Source of the DNA: Vishniacozyma victoriae
Lineage: Eukaryota > Basidiomycota > Tremellomycetes > Tremellales > Bulleribasidiaceae
Length of the DNA stretch: 64,000 nucleotides
Assembly: GCA_017654735.1 (NCBI GenBank)
Contig: JADPYG010000088.1
Location: forward strand, 1,612,001-1,676,000
Direction: 5' to 3'
The translations under genes were made by a program, and so were the position numbers. Below, in pieces: positions 16,210-27,605 of this stretch (position 1 is the stretch's first letter; the number at the start of each line of letters is the position of its first letter). The notes beneath the pieces are model-generated. The model saw only the letters and a program-made list of their open reading frames with translations. It was not told where the DNA came from and did not search any database.

Positions 16210-18843
16210 AGCGGCAGAGGGATGATATGGTCTCGTGGCAGGAGGTCCTTGGTGGAGGGCAGATTAATGATGATGGACTGCCTGGAGAGGACGAGTATAC
16301 GGACACTAGCTTTGCATTTCTCACGATTCGATATGATGATTCTCATGACACAATGCATCCATTCTCACGACTTGGTGCAGCCTCGATCGCCTACAAGAGG
16401 TATACCAGTCCATCCACTGATGATGAAGGAGTTTACGGAGCCGCTACCAAGACGGGTCGATCCTCGAAAGCGGTCTCGGAGAGACTGAAGTTGTTCCAGT
16501 GGCTGACCATCAACTATCTGGGCGCTTATAGGACACCAGTAGTAAGTCACGAGATATCAGGTTGTACCGCTAGCCAGCGAAATGAGACATCCAAGACCTT
16601 TGAGTCTGTCCCTGACAAGTGTACGAGTGATCCGATGAATCTTTCTCGCGAGGTCGCTTGTCGGCGCAGTAAGGAGGGTCGAAGCGCAACTTAGTAGTGC
16701 CTACTTTCTGGCGTTTGGAAAGTAAGTGGGGCCGAGCTGAGGTAAGTGTTTACCGGAATCATCGATAGTGTCGAGATCGAATCGAGAGAGGGGTGGTATC
16801 GTATTCTGCTTTTCTCGTAGGCGTAGTCGAGCTCGATGGACGGCTTGGTGTATATATGCGCTCAGAGCATCGAAGGTCGTTATCCAGCCAGTCAGGTTGC
16901 TCTGGTCCCTAGACTGGTCTATTATCGCCTGCAGGTCATTCTGTGATAAGTTTAAGAAGCGGCCAGTGTTCGGTACTGATGTGCGGGGATCTGTCGAAGT
17001 ACTGGCAGGATGGGCCGTTTGCGGCGCATGGCGGGAATATCTGGTACGAAGGCTTGTGAGGAATAGATCTCGTCAGTGACAATCTTTCATCCGCTCCAGC
17101 ATGGTAGGAAGATGTTAGGGCTGCTGGTCGATCATTCTCATGTCCTTCACTACCATTCTCGAGATATCGAACTCGGCCAGCTGTGAACAAAGTTGAAACA
17201 GCCCGGCTGCGTCCGACACCATATTCGATATCCTTATGCCGAGCGAGACAGCCTATATTCGAATCGCGTATGTTGGATCGATAGATGCGAACCTACACTT
17301 GTCGCCTGGTCCGATTGCTGAGGAGCGAGCAGCTCATTTCCACTATTTGGAAAATCCGATAGACTTCATAGTCGTCGGCCAATTTGTGGTTGCGTCAACG
17401 ATATCAATGCCCTGCAAAATCTAGCTCTTATGAGGTCAACACCAGAGCCAAACTTATGTAGTGTCCGTCGGTTGCTGGTCGGGTCCACGTGTCATCTGCC
17501 CGTAAGATGGGGATATGAATCGAATAGATACTGGAGAGCATTTCGGAGTTTAGTAATTTCAATTGGCTCCCTTGCTTGTCTGGAGATCTCGTAAACGTAC
17601 ACCACTGATATGGATGTCGTTGCCGACCCGAGCTGATCCAAGGGACCCAAATGGAACGGTGAAAACAGTGGAATCCGTCTGAAAGGACAATGTCCGCTAT
17701 TGACGCTTTGAGCGGTATCACGGTGAACAACAAATGGGCTCTATGATGCCGTGCCCTACTGGTCTGCCGAAACGAACGACACTCGTCAGACGGGATCCCT
17801 GCTCGTATCGATGCTGTCGGCAAATGATAAATTACCCAGGTCTATAATAAACCGCCACTTCACAACTGTTGACGACTGGAGTCTATTCCAGATATTCGAC
17901 GACACCCTAGGAATCGATAAAAACGGATCAGCTAAATAGCCCTGGTACCTGCCACCCTTGAAATTGATTTCGAATTTGGGGGATGTTTCGTGTTTTGGTG
18001 CCGCTTGCTGCTTTGGGTTTTATTGGGTGACATCATGAATTCTCCTAGTAGATTTGAGCGAGGTGCATCCCATCAATCTGGTGCCGACGAGATTCTGAAA
18101 CGCTCGGACTCTCGAAACACCGTATTCGTGTGTCCGAGTCCGATCAAGTCCTCGGAGCCATCATCGGCTTTATCGCTGGTGCATCTGCAGTCACCGCAAG
18201 CCATGAGCCCATTGGTGTGCATGTACCTTTTCAACAAGTGTCGCGTGACCATTTTTATGTATTCCAGATTTGCCACAGCGGCACTGCGTCATCCCACTGC
18301 CCAAGGATCAGGGTGGCAATTGGCAAAGGTGAGAGAGCGTAGGGATGTAAACAGGAACAATGGGGTGACTTCGGAGAAAATGATGGCCCTGGTTACGGGA
18401 ATCCCATCAATCACGAGGGATCAAATTGTAAGACCCTCTTTGGGCCAGGGGCAAGGGGGGAAGCGGCCAGAGAGGGTGAAATGGAAATTCAACTCGCTCA
18501 TGTCAAACGAATCAACTGACCCCAGTTGATTGGTATTGGTTAAAGAGGTCCTGCTAGCTTTTCTTGTCCCTAGTTCATACTCTACCTGTTTATCGTCCCA
18601 AACACGCCCAAGTCGACCGCGCGAATTGGACTTGTCGAAGTTTACGCTCGTCAATAGTCATTTGTTGGGTCTGAGACGCTGCGGCGACACGATCATGATG
18701 GCGAGATCAATCTTATAAAGCGTGTCTTCTGACGACTTTTGAGCACACCAGGTTTCATCGATATCAGTATTCGACTTTCCGACAACGCTAGATTCGCTTT
18801 AGATCATTAGATTCGCATAGATTTATAATACACATCAATTACA
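16210..18843. other. Gene-poor 2.6-kb stretch
   Basis: No gene could be supported in this stretch. One open frame runs at about 16118-16694 in +1 relative to the end of the DUF7137 gene (key parts: HYHIDDIDIHLLEYGS, SERLKLFQWLTINYLGAYRT), but I could not attach convincing exons or a family to it. From 16700 to 18700 stop codons are frequent in all frames and splice-like signals do not form a consistent model. I found no terminal repeats, transposase or reverse-transcriptase motif by eye. A TATAAA at 18714-18719 probably belongs to the next gene. It could be a long regulatory region, a non-coding RNA or a decayed gene. Confidence 0.5.
18714..18719 (+). promoter_or_regulatory. TATA box before the first orphan gene
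   Basis: TATAAA about 125 nt upstream of the ATG at 18844. The spacing suits a fungal TATA element with a leader of roughly 70-90 nt. Confidence 0.45.
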
Positions 18844-20322
18844 ATGCTCGAATTCGCTATTCCCACCCACTCGTTCACCTCTTCGCCTACCTCCACAGAC
18901 GCCCATTCACCCAACACTTCATCACCTCTACGCAAACATTCCAGCATATCAGGCCAGCTATCGCCAACGCATTTCCGCAATTTCCACGACGCCCTCACGT
19001 TCCCCAAATGCGCCATCCAATCATCCACCGCGTCGACCGATACCGAATTTTCTTCCGACTATGGGGTCGATTTCCCTCAACATACTCGCCCAATACACGT
19101 TACCTCTCCATCCCAATCACTCCTCACTTCGATGATTCAGACAAACAAGTGCCCCAGCGCTGCAACATCACGTAGCTCTTCTGCCTCTCAAGGCCACGCT
19201 GTTCCCTTAACGCCGACATCGAGTGCTTGTGGGAAACCGATATTGAGACGGAATGGATCAGCACCAACAAGCGCAAGCGAGGATAATGGCTCAGCAGTCA
19301 AGGGCCTAGGATTGGCATTCACATCCTGCAATGTCAGAGAGGAACCCTCAAAACGAGCTTGCAGTCTCAAATTCGCCGTCCGATCTCCACCATCTTCGTC
19401 AAACCGAGCACTTTCCGACTCGGGCCATCAGATCAATCTGTCGGCTGCAAGGAAACCTAAGGCCCGGTCGGGTCGAAGTTCTTCAGTTCAGGAGGAAGAT
19501 GAGGATGATTTGTCATCAAGTCATCTTGGTCATCATCCCACACTGGTAGCTGCGCTAGAGCAGGATGAAGAAGATGATGAGGAAGATGAGGGCTACCAGG
19601 AGGACTCAGAAGGTGGATTCACTTCTGAGGAGGAAGAGGATTACTTTACTGCGCCAACACGCGGTCGTGGAAATCGTTCTTTCAACCCATCATATTACCA
19701 ATACCCCGCTAGTCCCCGACGGCGCATAAGCCATTCAGCCGAACAAGCCGTCATCTACACATCAACAAATGAGGACTGTCCACCTCCACCAGTCACCCGT
19801 GGTCCAGGCCGTCAAGTCTCGATCGCAGATATGCGAATGAAATTCGATCATTGCTCTCGGCACATCTCTCCACCTCCCCTCGACCTAGTTCGAGAGAACG
19901 GCGATGGGGTCGACCTCGAGCCAGCACCTCCTGCAGCGGCATCACCGTCTGCTCGAGGACTTTGTCGACGAAGGGAATCATCAAATATCCCTCCCACCCA
20001 CTCTGCTCGTCGACAAGCCAGCCTCTTCGGACCTCCTGAAAGCAGCAGCAACCGACCAATCAACCGATCCACCCAGTCGGACGACTCGGCTTTCTTCAGC
20101 GGTCGATGTACTTCGATCCTCAAGCGAGATCCATCAAGCGATAGGAGTCAGGCTCAAATGCCTCTATCGCCTGTCTTGCGGTTCAATGATCGTCGATCAT
20201 CAGAACCAAGTCAATGTCAGGTCGATGAACAATGTGCCAATGGATCGGTCAGTCCTGTCGGGAGTGAAGGAGAGGGTCAGACCGCTCGTCAGGGATTGGA
20301 GAGGTGTCTCGGTAGACGTTAG
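18844..20322 (+). CDS. Intronless disordered protein with acidic tract, unknown
   Basis: A single open frame of 492 codons. The sequence is rich in Ser, Pro and Arg throughout, with almost no predicted globular region. A strongly acidic tract lies near residues 235-265 (EQDEEDDEEDEG, SEEEEDYF). Short ordered-looking patches include KRACSLKFAVRSPP, GRQVSIADMRMKFDHCSRH and SPVLRFNDRRSS. No signal peptide or membrane segment is seen. I do not recognise a family. Such proteins in fungi are often phosphorylated regulators or adaptors, but nothing here proves that. The lack of introns is unusual in this window. A TATA box is present upstream. Confidence 0.7.
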   Translation: MLEFAIPTHSFTSSPTSTDAHSPNTSSPLRKHSSISGQLSPTHFRNFHDALTFPKCAIQSSTASTDTEFSSDYGVDFPQHTRPIHVTSPSQSLLTSMIQTNKCPSAATSRSSSASQGHAVPLTPTSSACGKPILRRNGSAPTSASEDNGSAVKGLGLAFTSCNVREEPSKRACSLKFAVRSPPSSSNRALSDSGHQINLSAARKPKARSGRSSSVQEEDEDDLSSSHLGHHPTLVAALEQDEEDDEEDEGYQEDSEGGFTSEEEEDYFTAPTRGRGNRSFNPSYYQYPASPRRRISHSAEQAVIYTSTNEDCPPPPVTRGPGRQVSIADMRMKFDHCSRHISPPPLDLVRENGDGVDLEPAPPAAASPSARGLCRRRESSNIPPTHSARRQASLFGPPESSSNRPINRSTQSDDSAFFSGRCTSILKRDPSSDRSQAQMPLSPVLRFNDRRSSEPSQCQVDEQCANGSVSPVGSEGEGQTARQGLERCLGRR

Positions 20323-20850
20323 ATTTGGGAAGTTTCGTCATACAGTAATACAGTCTAGTTTTCGCATCATCATTTAATGCAAGTCACGCCTTACGATACC
20401 TTGTGTCCTCCGCAGCCGTAGACGAGGCCAATTAAAGTCTCGCCGAACGCGATCAAGTGTTCGCTTCTCGATCTCACCCGGCTGATGTTGTTGACGTTGG
20501 CCTTGAGGCGTTCGCCCATCAGGATCCCGGCGTGGCTTTTTTTGCGATTAGCTATCATCTCACCTCGGGATGCGTTTGCCTTTGCCTATCGGCGCTCTCG
20601 GTCGCGTGACAAGATCTCGAGCGGTCTTCCTCTCTTCAGATTGTCATGCGTGAATGTTTTGATGTGAACAAGTTTGCACAGTTACGCACGACATTCATAA
20701 TGCTGATCACGAAACAAAATCGCAATATAGTATATAAACAATCAAATCCGGAAACCTGCGAGCACACTCTTCGACTATCATACGGTGTGCTTGCTCACTG
20801 CTCTCCCTTGAAAACTGTCCTCGCCGGTTCACCCATGATCAAAAGAGGAC
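20323..20850. other. Convergent intergenic spacer
   Basis: 528 nt between the stops of the two orphan genes. It holds their 3' ends. I see no further gene or repeat. Confidence 0.55.
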
Positions 20851-22209
20851 CTATGTGGGTGGAGCCTCCCCCATCTTATAAATGTTCATGGTGAAATTTC
20901 CTTCCTCGTCGACTGAGCAACCTCGAGCGAGAAAAGCCCTGACTTCCTCATCATTGGCGAGGTGAGCAAGATTAGAGTGAGTCTCCTTTCTTATCGTCGT
21001 TGCCTCGCCAAGTCGTTCGGCAAGCACGTTCTGTTCTTCCTGTGTCAACTCCGAGGCCTTCTGACCCTCAGGCTCTTGGGCTTCTTCAGTCGCATTTGGC
21101 GCAGATCTTGGTGGTCGCACGTCGACTGGGAACTGTCGTACCGGTCTGGTTCTTGACAACGGCCCCGAGACTTGCCTGCTTTGCAACGACTGGGAGATCG
21201 TATCACGGGGTGGCTTCGTTGTAGGGGCTGCAGCTGGAACTCCCCATACCTCGATGACACCTCCATCGGACTGGTCGGCAGAGGGGCTTGACTGACCAGG
21301 CACTGATATGCAGTCTCGCGAAGCGCTCTTGCCCATAAAACAGTCTGTGAGTCTGACGATAGTGTCTTCCTTCGGCTTAGGAGGATTGCGTCTCGGCCCT
21401 CGTCTCACAGTGTCCCCGTAAGACCTTCGAACAGCGGTCGAGTCGTCTTGTGTCACGGCCTCGGTCGAGTCTTTGGCGCGATCATCAGCGAGCTTGCGCA
21501 TCGCGCCCTTTATCCACTCCACTGTCTCAAGGGGAGTCCTTGTCCGTCCACTGTCGGTACGAAAGGCCGCAAAAGGGACGTCGACACTGAAATTTGGGAC
21601 ATATTCGTTAAACAAAGAGGGGTTGAGCGTCGCGAAGTTTGTAGCCAATCTTCTGACGGTCTTTTCGTCGATGTCGGGGACATTGGGATCTGCGACATCG
21701 GGATCGTTACAAACTGAAGTGGCAAGTGACCACATCAAATGGGACAAGTCCGCCTTGCACAGAGATGCCGCGAGAATAGCAGTGTTGTGTCGGATCGTAG
21801 GGAATTGCTCAGACCTTCGCGCGCCGTCGGCAGTGATTTGCTCACTTTTGGCTTTCCATTGGTCGATGACCTTGGACATCCGGTTCGCGGCCTGGTGAAC
21901 TGAGATGAAAGCGCAAGAGGCCTCTTTGAACGAGAGTTTCGAAGGGTCCACCTCGGTCCATTTGCCCTTGGCCATCGAGCCGTGATCGGTAGCTTCGAGC
22001 ATGTATTGCATCATTTCTGGATCTCTGAGAAGATAGGCTCGAGCTATCGGATCGAGCACAGGACGCGTCTCAAACTTTCCACCCTCATGCCGGAGGAGCT
22101 TATGTTCCATGACCCTGGACGAGGCGATGAGGCTGGCGTCTTCGAGATATTCAGCGACGTCGTCTTCAGTCGCCACCGGGGCTCGGTCAATATCGGTCGA
22201 CGCGGACAT
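20851..22209 (-). CDS. Intronless orphan protein, unknown
   Basis: A single open frame of 452 codons starting MSASTDIDRAPVATEDDVAE. The N-terminal 250 residues look helical and folded (for example AYLLRDPEMMQYMLEATDHG, SHLMWSLATSVC, TPLETVEWIKGAMRKLADD). The middle (about 255-370) is basic and proline-rich (YGDTVRRGPRRNPPKPKE). The C-terminus is charged and ends in a short folded-looking segment (NDEEVRAFLARGCSVDEEGN). No known catalytic motif, zinc site, signal peptide or membrane helix is seen. I do not recognise the family. The long frame, a TATATATA 163 nt upstream and even amino-acid composition support a real gene. It and its convergent neighbour are both intronless. Confidence 0.7.
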   Translation of the reverse strand: MSASTDIDRAPVATEDDVAEYLEDASLIASSRVMEHKLLRHEGGKFETRPVLDPIARAYLLRDPEMMQYMLEATDHGSMAKGKWTEVDPSKLSFKEASCAFISVHQAANRMSKVIDQWKAKSEQITADGARRSEQFPTIRHNTAILAASLCKADLSHLMWSLATSVCNDPDVADPNVPDIDEKTVRRLATNFATLNPSLFNEYVPNFSVDVPFAAFRTDSGRTRTPLETVEWIKGAMRKLADDRAKDSTEAVTQDDSTAVRRSYGDTVRRGPRRNPPKPKEDTIVRLTDCFMGKSASRDCISVPGQSSPSADQSDGGVIEVWGVPAAAPTTKPPRDTISQSLQSRQVSGPLSRTRPVRQFPVDVRPPRSAPNATEEAQEPEGQKASELTQEEQNVLAERLGEATTIRKETHSNLAHLANDEEVRAFLARGCSVDEEGNFTMNIYKMGEAPPT

Positions 22210-22534
22210 CCTGTCAATGTCTGAGCGGTGCCGTGATACGTGGGTAAACGAAGTGGAGTGTATATCTCAGCTACAAGTTTCACGAGCAAGGGAGATACTG
22301 TGTGGTTGTGGAAAGTCAGTGGTAGCCAATGAACGAGTAGTAGGAGAAAGAGAAACCTGTGCTTAGCCACCTATATATAAGCTAGGCAGAAGTAAGTGGA
22401 CGACGGCCATGCGAAAGGAGTGGAAGACTAAGGATGGTCACCTTCCCTTTTGCCGTGTCGTCATCATTGACAAAGACGAGATACGATCAGTGCCACATAA
22501 ACCCAAATGAGATGTGCATAATGTCACCGTAGGT
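22210..22534. other. Intergenic, promoter of the second orphan gene
   Basis: 325 nt upstream of the minus-strand orphan gene and downstream of PCP1. It contains TATATATA at 22372-22379. Nothing else is recognisable. Confidence 0.5.
22372..22379 (-). promoter_or_regulatory. TATA box of the second orphan gene
   Basis: TATATATA 163 nt upstream of the minus-strand start at 22209. The element is symmetric, so its direction is assigned from the neighbouring gene. Confidence 0.45.
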
Positions 22535-23983
22535 TCACTCTACGACCTCTCGGGGTCCTTGGGATCCTACTAATCGTCGGGTCCAAGCCCAAGCCTGTCG
22601 ACCGTATTGATAGTATATGAAACCGAACAACGCTCCGGAAAGATGGGCCACATGGTCAAACATCCTATCATTGTTAGCTAAGATTCGTTAATTGGACCCG
22701 ATATGACTGACCTCCATCCACGTATCAAACCTAGCAAATCGATTCCGACCATTCCTGCTACACCCAGACCTATGGGGAAGCTGATGAAGGGAACGAAAAT
22801 GATTCCCACATGCGAATCTGGAAAGGCACACGCCGTCACCGTGAGAGCAGCGTAGATAGCTCCACTCGCTCCTAGACTGGGTAATATCGCCTGATGGGCG
22901 GCTAGAGCCTGAGCTGAAGATATTCGAGCTGGCGATGAGAGTGTGCGAATGAGTCTCGGTAATCTGACGAGATTGGTCCAGAGGTGCGATGAGAGGGATG
23001 ATGCTAGACCGGCTACTAGTAGGAATGCGAGGAAGTGCGGTGTATGCGTCGAGCTTGGGATTGTTGGTTCAGTCGATGGTGGTGGGGTGGCAATGAAAGA
23101 GTAAGCTGCCGCTCCGAATGAGTACAAAGCGAAAGAGTTGAAGGCGTAATGAGGTAAGGACTGGTGAGATAGCTGTGGATATCAGCGGATAGGTCTTTTC
23201 GATCTGGAGGTACTCACAGTGCTGGTGAACAATGTGACACTGTTCTGCCACTGTCGAACAGCTCCAGATCCCAGAATAACAGGTCTGTGTAGCCACCATT
23301 TCCTCATAAACGGTTCCCACCGTTTCACCTTCCAAGCGAGAAAGACCGTTCCCATGACCCCGATCAGACCGACCGGAGCCAAATGAGCCGGCGGTGTGTT
23401 GAGGAAATACTCCTGCCCGACCACGTATAGCCGCATAATAGGTGTCTTCAGTGGGCCCCAGTAGCTACTCTGACTCATACTGTTGATTGTTGCTTGAGCT
23501 TGCTGTAAGATGAGCCCAAATCGAGAGGTCGACTAAGGACCAGCTTACCTTGGCTCCTTCTAGTGTCTTGGCCCGAGCGATCTCTCGATCGGTAGGCTGA
23601 GATTTGCCTTTCCGCCACCAGCTTCCAGCACCTAGACGCTCCGACCATCTTCGAGTATCTTCATTTGTGTATGCCGCCGCGAATAGGTAGCCTCCACCAC
23701 CAAGAGCTAAGCAGAACTGTTCCTGTCAGCACTAGCGAAGGACCATGGGAAAGGAACTGACAAGTGTCGGCGTCAAGACAGAGCGCTTCGGTATCTCACC
23801 ACCTCCGCTGCCTGGTGGTAACCTGACGGCTATGCGCTTAGGCGTGATCCGGCCCAATACCTGCCGCTGCGCCGAGCCAGCGCTGTTCATGATGGATCGA
23901 CGGGCGATCATACGGGATGGCCCAGCAACAGCGCATGCCGGCTGAAATATTCCTCTTCCTATCGTTTGTAATGCCGCTGCCAT
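22535..23983 (-). CDS. PCP1: Mitochondrial rhomboid protease
   Basis: Intramembrane serine protease of the mitochondrial inner membrane (Pcp1/Rbd1, PARL class), which in yeast cleaves the dynamin Mgm1 and cytochrome c peroxidase. Five exons (23762-23983, 23549-23722, 23218-23502, 22712-23172, 22535-22664) give about 423 residues. The N-terminus is rich in Arg and Ala without acids (MAAALQTIGRGIFQPACAVA), as expected for import. The rhomboid core includes the active serine in LGASGAIYAALT and the histidine in MFDHVAHLSGALFGFIYYQY, which is formed only by splicing exon 4 to exon 5. Several hydrophobic helices lie between. The ATG at 23983 is the first in frame; a later one at MIARRS could give a shorter leader. 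Its promoter is shared with the glycosyltransferase gene (218 nt). Confidence 0.9.
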
Positions 23984-24201
23984 CGTTGTTCTGGTTTGAG
24001 AGGGTTGTTCATTGCCGATGACTTGCGCGGTCTCCTCCAAGCTGTAATTTCCGGTAACCTAAATATACCCCCTGTTTTAGATAAAGCCTCGACATAATCC
24101 GGTGAGTGATCGGCATGACGTATTTCAAGGTCATGCAGTGGGGGAGGGTTCATGTTTTGAGCTGGAGTGCTTACTTGCTTCTTCTTGTACACACATTCAT
24201 C

Positions 24202-27200
24202 ATGTCAGAAGCACAGCAACATGACGACGACAAGATCAACAGAGAGACTGAACATCCATCAAATACTCAGTCACAAGGCGGAAATCACGATATGGATATA
24301 GGATCAATGATACAGGAAGCACAGGAGAAGGGTGTCAAGGGGGCTCTGCTCTCTAGGCTTAAGAAGGCTAAAGTGGGAAAGGTCAACTTGGATCCAGCTA
24401 TTGGTGAGGCTCGTCTCCCGTATGAACGGAGATACGGTTAACAAGGTAGATCAGCACGAATCGCATGATGGACCTCCTGCGCTCAAGTCACATGCGACCA
24501 TGGACGAAGAGGGAATGATTAATGTCTGGGTTGATTTGCAAAAGCAGCTCGCCAGCATGACACACGGACAAGACGAGGCCAAGGACTTGAAGGAAAAGGA
24601 AAGGAGTATCGACCACGAGGGATACGACAAATGCCCTCCACTAAACATTGTCATCTTCATCGTCGGCTCGAGAGGTGAGTAGTCTTAGATACCAAGCACG
24701 TTAGTGACTGATGTCCAGGTGATGTACAACCGTACTTATCACTGGCATTACACCTTATCCAGTCACACTCTCACCGAGTGAGAATTGCCACACATCCCGA
24801 CTTCAAGGATTTCGTGCTCGACGGCAACAAGAGACTCGAGGGCAAGACCGGTAAACATGGACGAAAATTGGATGGTCTTCTTGAGTACTTTGATGTCGGA
24901 GGCAGTCCCAAGGAGTTGATGGCGTACATGGTCAAGAGTACTTCGCACCCAGTTCTACTACACAAAGAATGCTGACATCCAGATCCCGGTCTGCTTCCCG
25001 CCTGGGAGACATTGCGAAACGGCGATGTCGGCTCTAAGCGAAAAATGACTGCTGCCATGCTTGATGGGTTCTGGGAGTCTACCTTTGCTCCTGATCCTGT
25101 GACTGGCAAGCCATTCGCTGTAGACGCCATCATCAGTAACCCACCTGCCTTTGGTCATGTTCACATCGCCGAGGCTCTCGGTGTGCCGCTTATGCTTTCC
25201 TTCAGTAAGTGACCTTCCCTCCCACTGACTGCTTGCTGACTTGTAGCAATGCCATGGACCCCATCGACATCCTTCAAGCACCCTTTGGTCAACATCAAAG
25301 AGACGAACGCGGAGAAGAGCATGACCAATTGGCTTTCATACGATATGGCCAATCTGCTACAATGGCAGGGTCTGGGCGACATCATCAACGCTTTCCGAAG
25401 TGTCACACTTGGCTTGGAGCCATTAACTCAAAGGTCAGGTCCATACATCGTTGACCGACTGAGGATCCCTTACACCTACTGCTGGAGCGATGGCCTGATC
25501 CAGAAACCTCCTGATTGGGGACGTAACGTCGGTGAGTGTGGTGAATCCTTGGACATGTTTGATAGCTGACATAAAGAAATCTCTGGCTTTTACTTCTTGG
25601 AAACTGATAGCGGATTCAAGCCCGAGCAAGATTTGGCCGACTTCTTGAGCAAAGGAGAACCGCCAATCTACATTGGGTAAGTTCGGTCTTCTTGAACGTG
25701 ATTGTCTGACATGCAGATTCGGCTCTGTCGTGGTGACCGACCCCGAAGCTATGACGAGTACGAACATCTTTAGGTCCTCGCGGAGAAATACTGACTAGAA
25801 TAGAAACCATCATGGAAGCCGTCAAGAAATCCGGAGTCCGAGCTCTAGTAAGCGCAGGATGGGGTGGTTTGGGAGGTGCAGATGTACCTGATGAAGTCTT
25901 CATCCTGGAAGGTAGGTCTGCTCGGGATGTCCCAGTGCTCGGCTAATTGATCAGGAAATATCCCACACGACTGGCTCTTCGCCGAGGGCCGAGTCAAGGC
26001 AGTCTGTCATCATGGTGGTGCCGGAACCACAGCCATCGGTCTCAGGAATGGGCTTCCAACGATTGTTGTGCCTTTCTTTGGTGACCAGAAGTAAGTACTT
26101 AACATCTCCCTTTCCCTTTAGTCGCTGATTGTCAGGTTCTGGGGTGATATGATTCACCGAGCTGGTGCTGGACCTTCCCCGATTCCTCAAAAAGAGCTCA
26201 CCGCGGACAAGCTTTCCGATGCCTTTAGATACGCTGTATCGGAGGATGCGTCGAAAGCAGCTCAGAAAATGGGTGAACAGATCAGATCAGAGAATGGTGA
26301 GGAGAAAGGTGTATCCAGCTTCCATCGACACTTGTCATTGATGAACATGAGGTCAGTCATCGGCTTCGACACTCTTGTGTAGGCGCTGATCAAGTAGGTG
26401 CGATGTTGATCCTGAGCGGGTCGCCATCTGGAAGTCGAAGGAACATTACCTCAAGTTGTCTGGAGCTGCTGTCGGAGTTCTTGAGGCTGAAGGGAAATTG
26501 AAGGTGGCAGACTTGTTGCCCCTGAGTTGGTCATTCGGCTGACAAGTGGGCTTGGCTGACTCAACAGGAACCAAGGAGTACCAAAGTAGATATCAGACCC
26601 ATGAGCCGGTCAATCTTCCCGGTCTCGGAACGAACTTTGGCGGCGTGCAGCAATTGATGTTCGAGACTGTGTGTCACTTCGACCGGAGTATGAGACCCTC
26701 GCTAACTGTTTTAGCAACGAGGTACCATCCTATCAGCTACTGCTATTCCCCAGGGTACTTTCGATCACCTCATGGGCATTCACTCGGGTATCGCTGCTAT
26801 TCCCAGGCTTCTTGGATCGGATGTCCGAAAGAAAGGAGAGGTCAATGATCTGAGTTCCGGCATTCAAGAGGCTGGTAAAGGTCTCTTCTACGGTTGGTGG
26901 GATGGTATCACCGGTCTTGCCACAGAACCATGGCAGGGTGCTCAGAAAGAGGTACGTCCAATCCATCTGACCATGGATGATACTGATATGTTAGGGTGCG
27001 GCAGGGTTCTTGAAGGGAGCAGGACGAAGTTGGGTCAATGTCGTTGCTCGTCCCGCTGCTGGTAAGTGCCCTTACTTCGACGTCAGACAACGGCTGATAC
27101 AACAGGTATTACTGGTGCCCTAGCTCTTCCTCTCTACGGTGGCTGGAAGGGTCTACGACGACAATTCGCTGGCCGACCTGACCTTGCTCTCCGACACCCT

Positions 27201-27605
27201 CGAGAAGAGAGTTCACGATTCGACGCCAAAGACCTGTCGAATGAGGAACGACAACGAATCCTAGCCTCGTTCGACAACTTGACCAAGACGACCGGCGAGC
27301 GAAAAGCAAGACGAGCCGAAGCCGAGATTCAAACCAGGGAGAGACTAGAGGTAGAAAGTGTGGAACGTGATAGGTACGGCACAGGAGAAGATGGGGACAA
27401 GGCATCGAAGAAACCTGTTCCCCGAAAGAGGAGGGACAGTACCGTCAGTAATGCGGGTAGTGACATTCTATGGGATGATGAGAATCCAGCGGGTCCAGGT
27501 GGACTGACCGATGATGAGAGGAAAGATGTGAAGGAAGGTCAGGACGAGGGAGTTCAGGATGTGGAGAAGGTGGATGGAGGAAAGGAGCAAGTGGCGGAGA
27601 AGTGA
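24202..27605 (+). CDS. Sterol-glucosyltransferase-like GT-B enzyme with Vps13-like C-terminal motif
   Basis: UDP-sugar-dependent glycosyltransferase of the GT1/GT28 class, closest in motifs to fungal sterol 3-beta-glucosyltransferases. Fifteen exons give about 928 residues. After an acidic N-terminus comes the GT28 donor-lobe signature [20 protein letters not shown] with [12 protein letters not shown]. The nucleotide-sugar site is [20 protein letters not shown] followed by [12 protein letters not shown]. The PH and GRAM domains of long Atg26-type enzymes are absent. After the catalytic domain a segment near 26870-27170 ([20 protein letters not shown], then [20 protein letters not shown]) resembles the repeat-like C-terminal region of Vps13. 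The tail is charged and helical. One donor (26526, GTTGGT) is atypical. The acceptor lipid is inferred, not shown. Confidence 0.85.

Noticed and set aside
17990..18529. A 179-codon frame in the gene-poor stretch
   Set aside because: The first ATG is far inside the frame, no splice model extends it, and no motif was recognisable.
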